A stretch of 64,000 bases of DNA, from contig NZ_CP069178.1 of NCBI RefSeq assembly GCF_016812035.1, forward strand, positions 1 through 64,000, written 5' to 3'. The stretch is from Bulleidia sp. zg-1006. Lineage in GTDB: Bacteria; Bacillota_I; Bacilli_A; Erysipelotrichales; Erysipelotrichaceae. Numbering within the stretch: position 1 is the stretch's first letter; every line of letters begins with the position of its first letter. The position numbers and the translations under genes are program-made. The notes under the pieces were generated by a model that saw nothing but the letters and a program-made list of their open reading frames with translations, was not told where the DNA came from and did no database searches. Below are positions 16,405 to 28,319 of the stretch, piece after piece.

Positions 16405-18267
16405 ATGGTCGATTATGACATTATCGTAATTGGGGCAGGTCATGCCGGAATTGAAGCAAGTTTAGCTGTGACCCGTTTAGGAAAAAAGACAGCACTCATC
16501 ACCATTAACAAAGACAACATTGGAAAAATGCCTTGTAATCCGTCAATCGGTGGTCCAGCTAAAGGAATTGTAACGAGAGAAATCGATGCCTTAGGCGGAC
16601 AAATGGGCTACACAGCAGATCGAACAGCCTTACAGTTTAAAATGCTGAATTCAGCGAAGGGACCGGGTGTTCGTGCTTTACGTGTGCAATCGGATAAATT
16701 AGCGTATTCCACTATGATGAAAGAGCTTTGTTTAAAACAGAAAAACCTAACTGTCGTTGAAGGTTTCGTTGAGCGTTTAATGGTTAAAAACCAAGAAGTG
16801 AAGGGCGTGGAACTAAAAGATGGTTCTATTCTTTCCAGTCAGATTGTCATTATGACCACCGGTACTTATATGGCTGGTAAAAATATTATTTCGGATGAGG
16901 TAAAAGTGGGTGGTCCTGATTTAGAACCAACCACTAATAACCTATCGGAATCACTTCGCCAAGCGGGGATTCGTACCTTTCGCTTAAAGACGGGAACACC
17001 ACCGAGAGTATTGACCGGCACCATTGACTTTACGAAAACAAAGCTGGAAACAGGAACCGAAGGTTTCTACCATTTCTCTACCTTAACCAAAGAAAGAGAT
17101 GTTCGTCCTTTTCAAGAACAAATATCTTGTTATATGACGCATACTGTACCAGAAACTCATGAGATTATTCTGAATAACCTAAATAAGTCCAGTATGTATT
17201 CTGGTGTGGTAGAAGGAGTAGGACCGAGATATTGTCCTTCCATTGAAGATAAATTAGTTCGTTTTAAAGACAAAGAGCGACATTTACTGTTTTTAGAGCC
17301 GGAATCTCTTTCTTTACCAACCACCTATATTCAAGGTTTTTCCAGTTCCTTGCCAAGAGATATTCAATTTCAAATGGTGCATACTTTACCGGGACTTGAA
17401 AACTGTAAAATTGTGAAATACGCTTATGCGATTGAATACGATGCTTTAGATCCAATTCAAATGAAATCCTCGTTTGAATCCAAAGTCATAAAAAACCTAT
17501 TCACGGCCGGTCAAATCAATGGCACCAGCGGTTATGAAGAAGCGGCGGGACAAGGCTTGTTAGCCGGTATCAATGCTGTGCGTAAATTAGATGAAAAGGA
17601 ACCAATTGTCTTTAGTCGTGATCAAGCATACATTGGTGTTTTAGTGGATGATTTAACGACAAAAGGGACGAAAGAACCGTATCGTTTATTGACGTCCAGA
17701 GCGGAATACCGTCTTTTGTTAAGACACGATAATGCAGAAGAAAGATTGATGGGGATTGGTCATCAAATTGGTTTAATCCCAAATGAACGTTATGAATCTT
17801 TCCTTAAGAAACAATCTCTTTTAGACCTAAAGAAAGAAGAATTGAAGAAAGCTTTATTTTCTATGAATGATGCACGAGTGAAGGAATATTTATCCACTCA
17901 AGGTTATGAAGATTTGAGTTTTTCGATGAATGGTGAAGATTTAGTTAAAAGACCAAGGATTCAAACACAAGATTTATTTCATCTTCAAAATAAAGAAATT
18001 GATAAGGAAATTGCCGAAAAGATGGATATTGATATTAAGTATGAAGGCTATATTGCAAAGGCTAGAAGAGAAGCGGAAAAGTTAAAAGCAATGGATAATC
18101 GTCCTTTACCGGAGGATATTAACTATGATGATGTGTTAAACCTTTCTATTGAAGGCAGGCAAAAGCTAAAAGACTTTAAGCCGGAAACCTTGGGGAAAGC
18201 TTCTCGTATTTCAGGAGTGAATCCGGCTGATATTGCAGTATTGTCGATGTATTTGAAAAATAAGTAG
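16405..18267 (+). CDS. mnmG: tRNA uridine-5-carboxymethylaminomethyl modification enzyme MnmG
   Basis: This FAD protein, with MnmE, installs cmnm5 at U34 of several tRNAs. The 620-residue sequence shows the dinucleotide fold GAGHAGIEASLA, the family motif CNPSIGGPAKG, and TSRAEYRLLLRHDNAE. The C-terminal helical part binds MnmE. It starts directly after the preceding stop. Its partner mnmE is at 29.3 kb, whereas in B. subtilis mnmE and mnmG are adjacent. Confidence 0.97.
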   Translation: MVDYDIIVIGAGHAGIEASLAVTRLGKKTALITINKDNIGKMPCNPSIGGPAKGIVTREIDALGGQMGYTADRTALQFKMLNSAKGPGVRALRVQSDKLAYSTMMKELCLKQKNLTVVEGFVERLMVKNQEVKGVELKDGSILSSQIVIMTTGTYMAGKNIISDEVKVGGPDLEPTTNNLSESLRQAGIRTFRLKTGTPPRVLTGTIDFTKTKLETGTEGFYHFSTLTKERDVRPFQEQISCYMTHTVPETHEIILNNLNKSSMYSGVVEGVGPRYCPSIEDKLVRFKDKERHLLFLEPESLSLPTTYIQGFSSSLPRDIQFQMVHTLPGLENCKIVKYAYAIEYDALDPIQMKSSFESKVIKNLFTAGQINGTSGYEEAAGQGLLAGINAVRKLDEKEPIVFSRDQAYIGVLVDDLTTKGTKEPYRLLTSRAEYRLLLRHDNAEERLMGIGHQIGLIPNERYESFLKKQSLLDLKKEELKKALFSMNDARVKEYLSTQGYEDLSFSMNGEDLVKRPRIQTQDLFHLQNKEIDKEIAEKMDIDIKYEGYIAKARREAEKLKAMDNRPLPEDINYDDVLNLSIEGRQKLKDFKPETLGKASRISGVNPADIAVLSMYLKNK

Positions 18268-18280
18268 AAGGAGAATAACA

Positions 18281-18901
18281 ATGGAAATTCAGGATGTGAT
18301 TAATCGTGTGGAGGTGTATGGCTTTAAAAGTGCTGTGCGTGGTTCTAAATACCCAATGGCAACGGATCTTTCAAAGGTAACTGAGGAAGTGGTACCCCGT
18401 ACCTTTGCCTTGGCGAAAGCAATCGCCGGTTCGGGACATGATAATTTCTTAAATGGAATTATTGTTCAATTTGATTTGACTTTTAGTAATAAAGCATGGG
18501 TAGAAGCAGAGCGTTATCATTTTCTGGATTTTATCAGCTCTCAATCGACCATGCATCGGATTACTAAGTTTGATTTGGAAAAGAGTTATATGTCTTATGT
18601 GGATCCACGCATGATTGAAATCATGAAGGAAAAGGTCAAAGCTTATAATGACTTACAAGAATTTCAAAAGAATAAAGTGGATGTTCGTGAAGAAGAAAGA
18701 AATGATTTGAAGCAGAAATACCTAGAAATCTTGTATTCAAATCCATGTGGCTTCCGTTTAACAGCTCGAATGACAACAAACTATCGTCAATTAAAAACAA
18801 TATACAAACAAAGAAAAGACCACCGTTTACCGGAGTGGAGAGTTTTCTGTAAGTGGGTAGAAACACTACCTTATGCACAATTTATTACCGGGGAAAAGTA
18901 A
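18281..18901 (+). CDS. Conserved hypothetical protein, possibly ThyX-like fold
   Basis: This 206-residue soluble protein is well spaced from mnmG (13 bases) with an AAGGAG site. No function can be assigned firmly. Parts such as AERYHFLDFISSQSTMHR and RMTTNYRQLKTIYKQRKDHR resemble proteins from Firmicutes and phages that I associate with the flavin-dependent thymidylate synthase (ThyX) fold, but the canonical RHRxxS-type catalytic motif is not visible. If so it would be a non-catalytic or altered relative. A structure prediction would decide. Confidence 0.5.
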   Translation: MEIQDVINRVEVYGFKSAVRGSKYPMATDLSKVTEEVVPRTFALAKAIAGSGHDNFLNGIIVQFDLTFSNKAWVEAERYHFLDFISSQSTMHRITKFDLEKSYMSYVDPRMIEIMKEKVKAYNDLQEFQKNKVDVREEERNDLKQKYLEILYSNPCGFRLTARMTTNYRQLKTIYKQRKDHRLPEWRVFCKWVETLPYAQFITGEK

Positions 18902-18903
18902 GC

Positions 18904-18934
18904 AAATTGTGGATAACTGATTTTCCCACAATTT
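18904..18934. promoter_or_regulatory. DnaA box within an inverted repeat upstream of rsmG
   Basis: A perfect TGTGGATAA (18908-18916) lies inside a 9-bp inverted repeat (AAATTGTGG at 18904-18912, CCACAATTT at 18926-18934). It could be a DnaA regulatory site or a weak terminator for mnmG and the next gene. Confidence 0.5.
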
Positions 18935-18958
18935 TCGTTCGCTCATTTGTATAGATAG

Positions 18959-18967
18959 TGTTAAAAT
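18959..18967 (+). promoter_or_regulatory. Extended -10 promoter for rsmG-noc-parAB
   Basis: TGTTAAAAT ends nine bases before the rsmG ATG, so the mRNA leader would be only about three bases. GGAG-TAGGT between them would then lie outside the transcript unless transcription also comes from upstream. Confidence 0.5.
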
Positions 18968-18976
18968 GGAGTAGGT

Positions 18977-19666
18977 ATGAATTATCAAGAACTAAGTCAA
19001 AATTGTCAAACGATTGGTTTGGATTGTCCTATTGTCGCATTTCAACAATATTCTTCCTTTCTAAGAGAGTGGAATGAAAGGATGAACTTAACCGCTATCG
19101 TTGAGGAAGAACAGATTATTGAGAAACATTTTTGGGATTGTATTCTTCCTTTAAAAAATAAGCTTATTCAAGGTCGTTGGGCGGATGTGGGCTCAGGGGC
19201 CGGCTTTCCGGGTTTGGTTTGGAAGATTATGAAACCGGAGTTAGAAATGACGTTAATTGAACCAACGGGTAAAAGATGTCAATTTTTGCAATATGTGATT
19301 GATGAACTTCATTTAGAAAAAATTAAAGTGGTGAACGAAAGAGCGGAAGATTATGTTAAAAATCATCGGGAAGAATTTGCCGGTGTGACCGCTAGAGCGG
19401 TATCAAATTTATCGTTATTATCCGAGCTTTGTGTTCCTTTGATTCAAGTCCATGGTTACTTTTTGGCTTTAAAAGGGAAACAAGGCAGGCAAGAATTAGA
19501 AGTAGCTAAACATGCTTTAGATGTATTGGATGTTCAATTGATTGAAAAACAAGAAGAAACAATCGGTCAGAATGAAAAAAGAGTGAATCTTTTATTCCAA
19601 AAAAAACAAATAACTAACAAAAAATATCCAAGAAATTATGGCCAAATGAAAAAGAAACCATTGTAG
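18977..19666 (+). CDS. rsmG: 16S rRNA (guanine-527-N7)-methyltransferase
   Basis: This enzyme methylates G527 in the 530 loop of 16S rRNA; its loss gives low-level streptomycin resistance. The 229-residue protein has the SAM motif WADVGSGAGFPGLVW and the family end of the fold (VTARAVSNLSLL). It is located upstream of noc-parA-parB, as in B. subtilis. The C-terminal tail is basic. Confidence 0.95.
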   Translation: MNYQELSQNCQTIGLDCPIVAFQQYSSFLREWNERMNLTAIVEEEQIIEKHFWDCILPLKNKLIQGRWADVGSGAGFPGLVWKIMKPELEMTLIEPTGKRCQFLQYVIDELHLEKIKVVNERAEDYVKNHREEFAGVTARAVSNLSLLSELCVPLIQVHGYFLALKGKQGRQELEVAKHALDVLDVQLIEKQEETIGQNEKRVNLLFQKKQITNKKYPRNYGQMKKKPL

Positions 19667-19674
19667 GAGGAAGT

Positions 19675-20475
19675 ATGGCAACTATTTTTGACTTATTTGA
19701 AAAGAAAGATGAATCACGAATTGTCCAGCTTCCCATGGATAAGGTGCTTCCATCTCGCTATCAACCGCGTTTACATTTTGATGAAGGGGCTTTAAAAGAG
19801 TTGGCTCAATCCATTCAAGAAACGGGGTTAATTCAACCAATTACCGTTCGTCATATGGGCAATCAATATGAAATTATTGCTGGCGAAAGGCGCTTTCGTG
19901 CTTGTGAATATTTAGGTTATGCGACCATTCCCAGTTTTGTCATGACACCAACGGAAGAACAAGCCGCCCAGATGGCTTTGGTTGAAAATGTTCAGCGTGA
20001 AAATCTTAGTGCCGTTGAAGAAGCGAAGAGTTATGTGGAATTAATGCGTCAAGCTTCCTTAACTCAGGAACAAATGGCACGCAAGATAGGGAAAAGCCAA
20101 TCTTCCGTTGCCAATAAAATTCGCTTATTAAACTTACCGGAAGAAATTCAACAAGGTGTTATTAACAATAAGATTACCGAGCGTCATGCGCGTGCTTTAT
20201 TGACAATTCCGGAAGATAAACAAAAAGAAGCTTATCACTATATTGTCGATAATGGCTTGAATGTTCGTCAAAGTGAAGTGTATTTATCGGATATGAATAA
20301 AACAAAAAAGATAAAGAAAATTCATTTGAAACGAGGCTATGCGAAGAATATTAAATTAGCGATTAACACAATTAACTATCAAGTCGAACAGTTGAAGAAT
20401 ATGGGCTTAGATTTAAAGTCTCATGTGATAGAAGAAGGGGACGATGTGAAAATCATCATCTCCATGAAGAAGTAA
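19675..20475 (+). CDS. noc: Nucleoid occlusion protein Noc (ParB family)
   Basis: Noc is a ParB paralogue that binds its own sites (NBS), attaches to the membrane and blocks FtsZ assembly over the nucleoid. The 266-residue protein has the CTPase motif AGERRFRA and N-engaging [12 protein letters not shown]. The HTH reads [17 protein letters not shown] followed by [11 protein letters not shown], which matches Noc rather than Spo0J. The N-terminus [11 protein letters not shown] could be a short amphipathic membrane-targeting helix. It is first of three partition-type genes. Confidence 0.9.
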   Translation: MATIFDLFEKKDESRIVQLPMDKVLPSRYQPRLHFDEGALKELAQSIQETGLIQPITVRHMGNQYEIIAGERRFRACEYLGYATIPSFVMTPTEEQAAQMALVENVQRENLSAVEEAKSYVELMRQASLTQEQMARKIGKSQSSVANKIRLLNLPEEIQQGVINNKITERHARALLTIPEDKQKEAYHYIVDNGLNVRQSEVYLSDMNKTKKIKKIHLKRGYAKNIKLAINTINYQVEQLKNMGLDLKSHVIEEGDDVKIIISMKK

Positions 20476-20488
20476 AAGAAGGGATTCT

Positions 20489-21277
20489 ATGGGAAAGATT
20501 ATTGCGATAACCAATCAAAAAGGTGGTGTAGGAAAAACCACAACGGCTATGAGTTTGGCGGCCGGTTTAGCCTACGCAAAGAAAAAAGTCTTACTAGTTG
20601 ACTTTGATCCCCAAGGGAATGCGACGCATGGAATTGGTGCTAGTAAAAGTGGATTTCAAAAAACAGTCTATGATGTATTGATGCGTGAAGAGGCTGTGGA
20701 CGATGTCAAGGTGAGTTTGGATATGCCACCAATGGATGTGTTACCATCAACCGTTGACTTAAGTGGTGCCGATATTGATATGGTGAATTACGATGTTGGT
20801 CGTGAACAGCTTCTTAAAAACAAACTGGAAGTGACTCGTAACCAATACGATTACATTATTATTGATTGCCCACCAGCCTTGGGTTTATTGAATACCAATG
20901 CTTTAACAGCCGCGGATTCAGTGATTATTCCTGTTCAGTGCGAATACTTTGCTTTAGAGGGCTTAACCCAATTGTTAGCGACAATTCGTTTGGTACAAAG
21001 ACTTTGGAATCCAAAGTTAACCATTGATGGTATCTTATTAACAATGTACGATGCGACCACAAAGCTTTCGGTTGAAGTGCAACAAGAAGTGCGCAAATGT
21101 TTTAAAGAAAAGGTTTACCAAAGCTATATTCCACGAAATGTTCGTTTGGCTGAAGCCCCGGCCCGAGGGCAAGATATCTTTAGTTATAGCTTTAATTGTG
21201 CCGGAGCGAAGGCTTATTTATCTTTAGCTCAAGAAGTTGTTGCACAAAATGAAAGGGGACGAAAGAATGCCGGATAA
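20489..21277 (+). CDS. parA: Chromosome partitioning ATPase ParA (Soj)
   Basis: This deviant-Walker ATPase, with ParB, segregates origins and regulates DnaA. It has 262 residues, with Walker [15 protein letters not shown] at the N-terminus, [11 protein letters not shown], and [11 protein letters not shown] as Walker B. It lies between noc and parB, overlapping parB by 11 bases. Confidence 0.96.
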   Translation: MGKIIAITNQKGGVGKTTTAMSLAAGLAYAKKKVLLVDFDPQGNATHGIGASKSGFQKTVYDVLMREEAVDDVKVSLDMPPMDVLPSTVDLSGADIDMVNYDVGREQLLKNKLEVTRNQYDYIIIDCPPALGLLNTNALTAADSVIIPVQCEYFALEGLTQLLATIRLVQRLWNPKLTIDGILLTMYDATTKLSVEVQQEVRKCFKEKVYQSYIPRNVRLAEAPARGQDIFSYSFNCAGAKAYLSLAQEVVAQNERGRKNAG

Positions 21278-22151
21278 AAAGAAAAATGGATTGGGACGTG
21301 GGTTGGATTCTTTGTTTGGAACGGATGTTTCCCAATTGATGAGTCAAATTGAAAATGGATCACAGGATTTTGTGTCAACCAAACAGGATGAGATTCCGGT
21401 TGATAAAATTCAACCAAACCCTTATCAGCCAAGAAAAGAGTTTGACCAAAAGGCATTGGAGGATTTAGCCAAGTCCATTCAAGAGCATGGTATCTTCACA
21501 CCGTTATTGGTGATTAAGCGAAGAAGCGACTATCAACTCGTTGCCGGTGAAAGAAGATTAAGAGCCGCTAAGATGGCTCACTTGGAAAAAGTACCGGTTA
21601 TCATTGTGGATTTTAATGATGAACAGATGATGGAAATTTCCTTATTAGAAAATATTCAAAGAGAAGATTTAAGTCCACTTGAAGAAGCTTTTGGCTTTCA
21701 AACCTTAATGAATAAATTGGATTATACCCAAGAAAAATTAGCGGAAAGAGTGGGTAAGTCCAGAGCTTATTGTGCCAATATACTTCGTTTATTAAAGTTG
21801 CCACCAGAAGTGCAATCTTTATTGAAGAACCAAGAATTAACGGTTGGTCATGTACGCCCTTTATTAACGCTACAAGATGAAAATGAAATGATTCGTTTAG
21901 CACATAAAATGGTCAATGAAAGTCTATCGGTTCGTGAGGCAGAGAAATTATGTGCTAAGGGGGCTGATGATAAGAAGCCGCTTCTTGTGAAAGTGAAGAA
22001 GGATCCACAGTTAATGGATATTCAAAACCAAATGAGTCGTAAGTTAGGAACCAAGGTGGAATTAAGTCATAAAAAGATTTCAATTTCGTATGAAGGTAAT
22101 GAGGATTTAAATCGCATTTTAGCTTTATTGCATTGTTTGGATCAAGAATAA
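21267..22151 (+). CDS. parB: Chromosome partitioning protein ParB (Spo0J)
   Basis: This parS-binding CTPase clamp spreads on DNA and recruits SMC. ATG 21267 gives the typical N-terminus [13 protein letters not shown], and GGGG lies eight bases upstream. In-frame starts further upstream (TTG 21237, ATG 21249) are less likely. Motifs are [10 protein letters not shown] (CTP binding), [16 protein letters not shown], the [20 protein letters not shown] and GHVRPLL. Length is 294 residues. Its targets are the parS sites at 9.6 and 11.0 kb. Confidence 0.95.
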   Translation: MPDKKKNGLGRGLDSLFGTDVSQLMSQIENGSQDFVSTKQDEIPVDKIQPNPYQPRKEFDQKALEDLAKSIQEHGIFTPLLVIKRRSDYQLVAGERRLRAAKMAHLEKVPVIIVDFNDEQMMEISLLENIQREDLSPLEEAFGFQTLMNKLDYTQEKLAERVGKSRAYCANILRLLKLPPEVQSLLKNQELTVGHVRPLLTLQDENEMIRLAHKMVNESLSVREAEKLCAKGADDKKPLLVKVKKDPQLMDIQNQMSRKLGTKVELSHKKISISYEGNEDLNRILALLHCLDQE

Positions 22152-22158
22152 TAGAAAC

Positions 22159-22205
22159 TAGGGGAAATGATTATTAAAAAATGAATATTTCCCCTATGTT
22201 TTTGT
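22159..22205 (+). terminator. Terminator between parB and the ATP synthase operon
   Basis: A 10-bp perfect stem TAGGGGAAAT (22159-22168) / ATTTCCCCTA (22187-22196) encloses an 18-base AT loop and is followed by a T-rich tract. Confidence 0.85.
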
Positions 22206-22216
22206 TTAGAAAAGAG

Positions 22217-22222
22217 TAGAAT
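22217..22222 (+). promoter_or_regulatory. Candidate -10 of the atp operon
   Basis: TAGAAT ends seven bases before the first ATG (22230). No clear -35 is seen. If correct the atp transcript begins at or next to the start codon. Confidence 0.4.
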
Positions 22223-22229
22223 AATACTT

Positions 22230-22547
22230 ATGAAAATCGAAAAGACATGGATGTGGATTAGTTTGGTGGGTTGTTTGACTATCTTTTTAGGTCCAAAATA
22301 TTTACTCGGTTGGCTTCTGGGTTGTTTTGTTTCGAGAATTTGCTTGGAAACAACGAAAAATTTTGCGAAAAGAAGTTTAGAGAATGGCATTTCAAGTGGC
22401 GCAAACGCTCATTTTGGAGTAAATTATCTATTGATGGCAGTCGCCATGCTTTTTTCGGTTGTCTTTCCGATGGTAAGTAATATCTTTACTTGTTTCGCCG
22501 GTTTATTAAGTGTAAAAATAAGTATTTATCTATCGGAAGTGATTTAG
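22230..22547 (+). CDS. atpI: ATP synthase protein I-like membrane protein
   Basis: This small membrane protein of 105 residues, with about four hydrophobic segments, is placed first in the ATP synthase operon. That position and size fit AtpI/UncI, which helps assemble the c ring. Sequence motifs are too weak to prove the family. AAGAG is the only weak ribosome site; the start codon may be near the mRNA 5' end. atpB follows 12 bases downstream. Confidence 0.7.
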   Translation: MKIEKTWMWISLVGCLTIFLGPKYLLGWLLGCFVSRICLETTKNFAKRSLENGISSGANAHFGVNYLLMAVAMLFSVVFPMVSNIFTCFAGLLSVKISIYLSEVI

Positions 22548-22559
22548 AAAGGAGGGTGT

Positions 22560-23261
22560 ATGGAACTACAAACAACAGTGTTTAATATTGCGATTATTAC
22601 TGTCGTAGTTGCTTTTTTGATTATCTTTACTTCAAAAAAAGTTGATTATGCAGATCCGATGGCAAAGCCGTCCATGTTTGTGACGGTCATTGTGAGTTTG
22701 GTAACGATGATATTAAATACTGCGAAGGCTTCCTTGGGGGAAGAGAAAGCTAAGATGCTGACACCATATATCTTAGTGCTTTGGATGTATATCTTCTTAA
22801 GTAATATTTCCGGATTGTTTGGCATTGAAAGTCCAACATCAAACTTTTCGGTAACCATTCTGTTATCGTTTATTACTTGGGTTCTGATTCAAATCACTAT
22901 CTTTAGATACAGTGGTGTAAAAGCATACTTTAAAAGCTTTTTTGAGCCAATCCCGGTGATGCTACCAATGAATATTATGGGTAAATTCTCAACGATGTTA
23001 TCCATGGCCATGCGTCTTTTTGGTAATATTACTTGTGGCTCGATTATGATGCAACTGGTTTATATGGGAACCCAAAATCTTTCGAAAGCGATTGTTGGTT
23101 TGTTTGGAGCGAGTTCAAACTTTAACTTTATGGCTCCTATTATGGCGCCACTCTTGCATATCTATTTCGATTTATTTGCCGGTTTTATCCAGACACTCGT
23201 ATTTGTTACATTAACAATCATTTTGATTGGTAACGAAATTCCAGATACAGAAAAAAATTAA
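22560..23261 (+). CDS. atpB: ATP synthase Fo subunit a
   Basis: This stator membrane subunit forms the ion half-channels against the c ring. It has 233 residues and five to six hydrophobic helices. The essential arginine lies in AMRLFGNITCG, and the last helix contains FAGFIQTLVFVTLT. AGGAGGGTG precedes the ATG. It is second in the operon atpI-B-E-F-H-A-G-D-C. Confidence 0.95.
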   Translation: MELQTTVFNIAIITVVVAFLIIFTSKKVDYADPMAKPSMFVTVIVSLVTMILNTAKASLGEEKAKMLTPYILVLWMYIFLSNISGLFGIESPTSNFSVTILLSFITWVLIQITIFRYSGVKAYFKSFFEPIPVMLPMNIMGKFSTMLSMAMRLFGNITCGSIMMQLVYMGTQNLSKAIVGLFGASSNFNFMAPIMAPLLHIYFDLFAGFIQTLVFVTLTIILIGNEIPDTEKN

Positions 23262-23271
23262 GGAGGATATT

Positions 23272-23496
23272 ATGGAAAAAGGTTTAATTGCTATCGGGGC
23301 AGCGATTGCTGTATTTACAGGATTTTTAACAGGTTTAGGAGAAGCGACTGTTGCGGCTCACGCATGTGATGCCATTGGTAAAAATCCAGAAGCTGAATCC
23401 AAAATTCGTTCAACAATGATTTTAGGTATTACTTTATCAGAGACTTGTGCGATTTACGGCTTGTTTATTGCGGTGTTACTTATCTTCGCTTACTAA
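23272..23496 (+). CDS. atpE: ATP synthase Fo subunit c, two-carboxylate type
   Basis: This is the rotor ring subunit: 74 residues, two transmembrane helices and the polar loop GKNPEAESK. The ion-binding carboxylate in helix 2 is Glu57, followed by Thr58 (SETCAIYG). Helix 1 has a second carboxylate, Glu24, in GLGEA, at the position of Gln32 in the Na+ ring of Ilyobacter tartaricus. A Glu at both positions plus Ser/Thr after the second is the two-carboxylate Na+ motif described for Fusobacterium nucleatum. ATG 23272 has AGGAGG directly upstream. Confidence 0.95.
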   Translation: MEKGLIAIGAAIAVFTGFLTGLGEATVAAHACDAIGKNPEAESKIRSTMILGITLSETCAIYGLFIAVLLIFAY

Positions 23497-23507
23497 GGAG
23501 ATTTTGA

Positions 23508-24014
23508 ATGTCAATCAATATTGTCAATCAATTAATTCCAAACGTATTTACATTGATTGCGCAATTGCTGAGTACTTTCGTCTTATTTCTATTGATGCGT
23601 AAATTTCTTTGGAAATCCATTCAAGCTTATTTACAAAAAAGATCCGATAAATTGCAGTCTGATTTATTGGCCGGTGAATCCGCGAAAGCACAGGCTGAAA
23701 GCGATCGTGAGTTGGCAAAGAAACAGTTGGAACGGGCTTCTTTAAAGTCGCAAGAAATGGTTGAAAAAGCAACCGTCCAAGCGAAACAAGAACGTCAACT
23801 CATCTTAGATCAAGCACAACAAGAAGCGAAAATTCGTGAGGATAGAGCGAGTGAACAGATTGCGAAAGAACGTCGTGATTTAGAAAATACGATTAAAGCG
23901 GAAATCGTGAATGTGGCTTTAAGTGCAACTGCCAAGGTGGTTGGTGAAAAACATGCAACGGATATAGACGAAGAAGCGATTACTCAATTTGTGGAAGGAA
24001 ATAGCCATGAATAA
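23508..24014 (+). CDS. atpF: ATP synthase Fo subunit b
   Basis: This is the peripheral stalk subunit. It has one N-terminal membrane helix (about 12-30) followed by a long charged coiled-coil (about 45-150, rich in K, E, Q, A). Its 168 residues are normal. It overlaps atpH by eight bases. Confidence 0.94.
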   Translation: MSINIVNQLIPNVFTLIAQLLSTFVLFLLMRKFLWKSIQAYLQKRSDKLQSDLLAGESAKAQAESDRELAKKQLERASLKSQEMVEKATVQAKQERQLILDQAQQEAKIREDRASEQIAKERRDLENTIKAEIVNVALSATAKVVGEKHATDIDEEAITQFVEGNSHE

Positions 24015-24552
24015 TGAGCTGGCGATACGCTATGGACAAGGTTTGTTTGAAGTAGCGAAAGAAAAGAATTGCGTGAATGCTTTCTTAATGGAAGTACAAG
24101 AGCTTAAATCAGTGTTTCAAAGAGAACCTAAATTATTAAGTGTTTTAAAAGCGACACGAATTAGTAAACAAGAAAAACACGATTTTTTGAATCGTCTTTT
24201 TAAGAATGCTCTGCAAATGGATGTGTTAAATTTTGTACATTTGATGGTAGATCGTAAGCGGGTTCCATACTTAGTGGATAGCCTAGAGGCTTATGAAACA
24301 TTAGCTTATGAAGAGTTAAAGATGAAAGTCGCAACGGTCTATTCAGCGCGACCGTTAAGCGCTAATCAGATGGAAAAAGTAAAAGGAAAGCTCGAACAGG
24401 ATTCAGGTTATCAAATCTTACTTCATAACGAAGTAGATGAAAGTTTAATTGCCGGAATTAAGGTAAAGATAGGAAATCAAGTTATGGATATTTCTACACA
24501 ATACCAAATCGAACAATTAAAACAGAAATTATTGAAAGGAGTACGAGGATGA
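24007..24552 (+). CDS. atpH: ATP synthase F1 subunit delta
   Basis: This peripheral-stalk subunit links b to the alpha/beta head. ATG 24007 gives 181 residues beginning [19 protein letters not shown], typical of delta; GGAAGG lies just upstream inside atpF. The C-terminal part shows [18 protein letters not shown], the family signature. Its stop overlaps the atpA start (ATGA). Confidence 0.94.
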   Translation: MNNELAIRYGQGLFEVAKEKNCVNAFLMEVQELKSVFQREPKLLSVLKATRISKQEKHDFLNRLFKNALQMDVLNFVHLMVDRKRVPYLVDSLEAYETLAYEELKMKVATVYSARPLSANQMEKVKGKLEQDSGYQILLHNEVDESLIAGIKVKIGNQVMDISTQYQIEQLKQKLLKGVRG

Positions 24553-26075
24553 GTAATATCCGACTAGAAGAAATTAGTTCTCTCATTAAACAAGAGATTG
24601 AACAATATGGGAATAAAGTAGAATCCAGTGATGTCGGCTATGTCATCAGCGTTGGGGATGGTATTGCGATGGTTCAAGGTATGAGCCAAGCAATGTCTTC
24701 GGAATTATTAGACTTTGGTCATGGTGTTATGGGTATGGTGCAAAACCTAGAAGAAGACCATATTGGTGCTGTGTTATTAGGTAATGACCGTAGTATCAAA
24801 GAAGGCGACGAGGTACGTCGTACTGGTAAGATTGTTGAAGTACCGGTTGGTGATGCTTTATTAGGACGTGTTGTGGATGCGTTGGGGCAAGCCATTGATG
24901 GTGGAAAACCAATTCAAAGCGATAAAACAAGACCGGTGGAACGTATTGCTCCGGGGGTAATGACACGTAAATCCGTTTCTCAACCTTTAATGACAGGATT
25001 AAAAGTGATTGACTCCATGATTCCAATTGGTAAAGGACAACGTGAGTTAATCATCGGTGATCGTGAAACAGGCAAAACAGCGATTGCTTTGGATACCATT
25101 TTGAACCAAAAAGGAAAGAATGTGTATTGCATTTATGTAGCGATTGGGCAAAAAGAAAGTACGGTTGCCCGTTTCGTACAAAAGCTTCGTGAAAATAGTG
25201 CTTTAGAGTACACAACGATTGTTAATGAAGGGGCCAGCGCTTCCGCTCCTTTACAATACCTAGCTCCATACGCAGGTTGTGCGATGGGTGAGGAATGGAT
25301 GGAACAAGGCAAGGATGTCTTAATTATTTATGATGATTTATCCAAACATGCAGTAGCGTATCGTACGATGTCTTTATTATTACGTCGCCCGCCCGGACGT
25401 GAAGCTTACCCTGGTGATGTCTTCTATTTACACTCTCGTTTGTTAGAAAGAGCCGCGAAGTTATCCGATGAATTGGGTGGTGGTTCTTTAACGGCTTTAC
25501 CAATTATTGAAACCCAAGCGGGTGATATTTCGGCTTATATTCCAACGAATGTCATTTCCATTACGGATGGTCAGATTTTCTTACAAGCGGATTTATTCGC
25601 GTCAGGTGTTCGTCCGGCGGTGGACTCCGGTTTATCCGTATCCCGTGTTGGTTCAGCCGCCCAAACCAAAGTCATGAAGTCAGTTTCTTCCTCTTTGAAA
25701 TTGGAGTTGGCACAATACAATGAAATGCTGTCATTTTCACAATTCGGTTCTGATTTGGATGATAGCACTAAGAGGATTATCAACCATGGTGCGCATTTGA
25801 CGGAACTATTGAAACAAGGTCAATACAAGCCTTATTCCATGATTGATCAGGTGCTAAGCCTCTTCGCAGCCAAGAACAATGTGTTTGATCAAGTAGACTT
25901 AGAGGATATTTCAGAATTAGAAAATCGTATTCTTCGTTATTTCCACACGGAAAAAGCAGACTTATTAAATGAGATTGAAAGCTCCGGGAATTTAAACGAT
26001 GAACAACGTGCTGTTTTAAAAGAAGGAATGGCACAAGTTTTAGAAGATTTCTTATTAGTTAAAGGAGCTAAGTAG
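24549..26075 (+). CDS. atpA: ATP synthase F1 subunit alpha
   Basis: This non-catalytic nucleotide-binding subunit of the F1 head has 508 residues. It contains Walker [34 protein letters not shown] and the arginine finger region [10 protein letters not shown]. It starts within the atpH stop codon (ATGA). Confidence 0.97.
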   Translation: MSNIRLEEISSLIKQEIEQYGNKVESSDVGYVISVGDGIAMVQGMSQAMSSELLDFGHGVMGMVQNLEEDHIGAVLLGNDRSIKEGDEVRRTGKIVEVPVGDALLGRVVDALGQAIDGGKPIQSDKTRPVERIAPGVMTRKSVSQPLMTGLKVIDSMIPIGKGQRELIIGDRETGKTAIALDTILNQKGKNVYCIYVAIGQKESTVARFVQKLRENSALEYTTIVNEGASASAPLQYLAPYAGCAMGEEWMEQGKDVLIIYDDLSKHAVAYRTMSLLLRRPPGREAYPGDVFYLHSRLLERAAKLSDELGGGSLTALPIIETQAGDISAYIPTNVISITDGQIFLQADLFASGVRPAVDSGLSVSRVGSAAQTKVMKSVSSSLKLELAQYNEMLSFSQFGSDLDDSTKRIINHGAHLTELLKQGQYKPYSMIDQVLSLFAAKNNVFDQVDLEDISELENRILRYFHTEKADLLNEIESSGNLNDEQRAVLKEGMAQVLEDFLLVKGAK

Positions 26076-26077
26076 TT

Positions 26078-28318
<2,241 letters not shown>

Positions 28319-28319
<1 letters not shown>

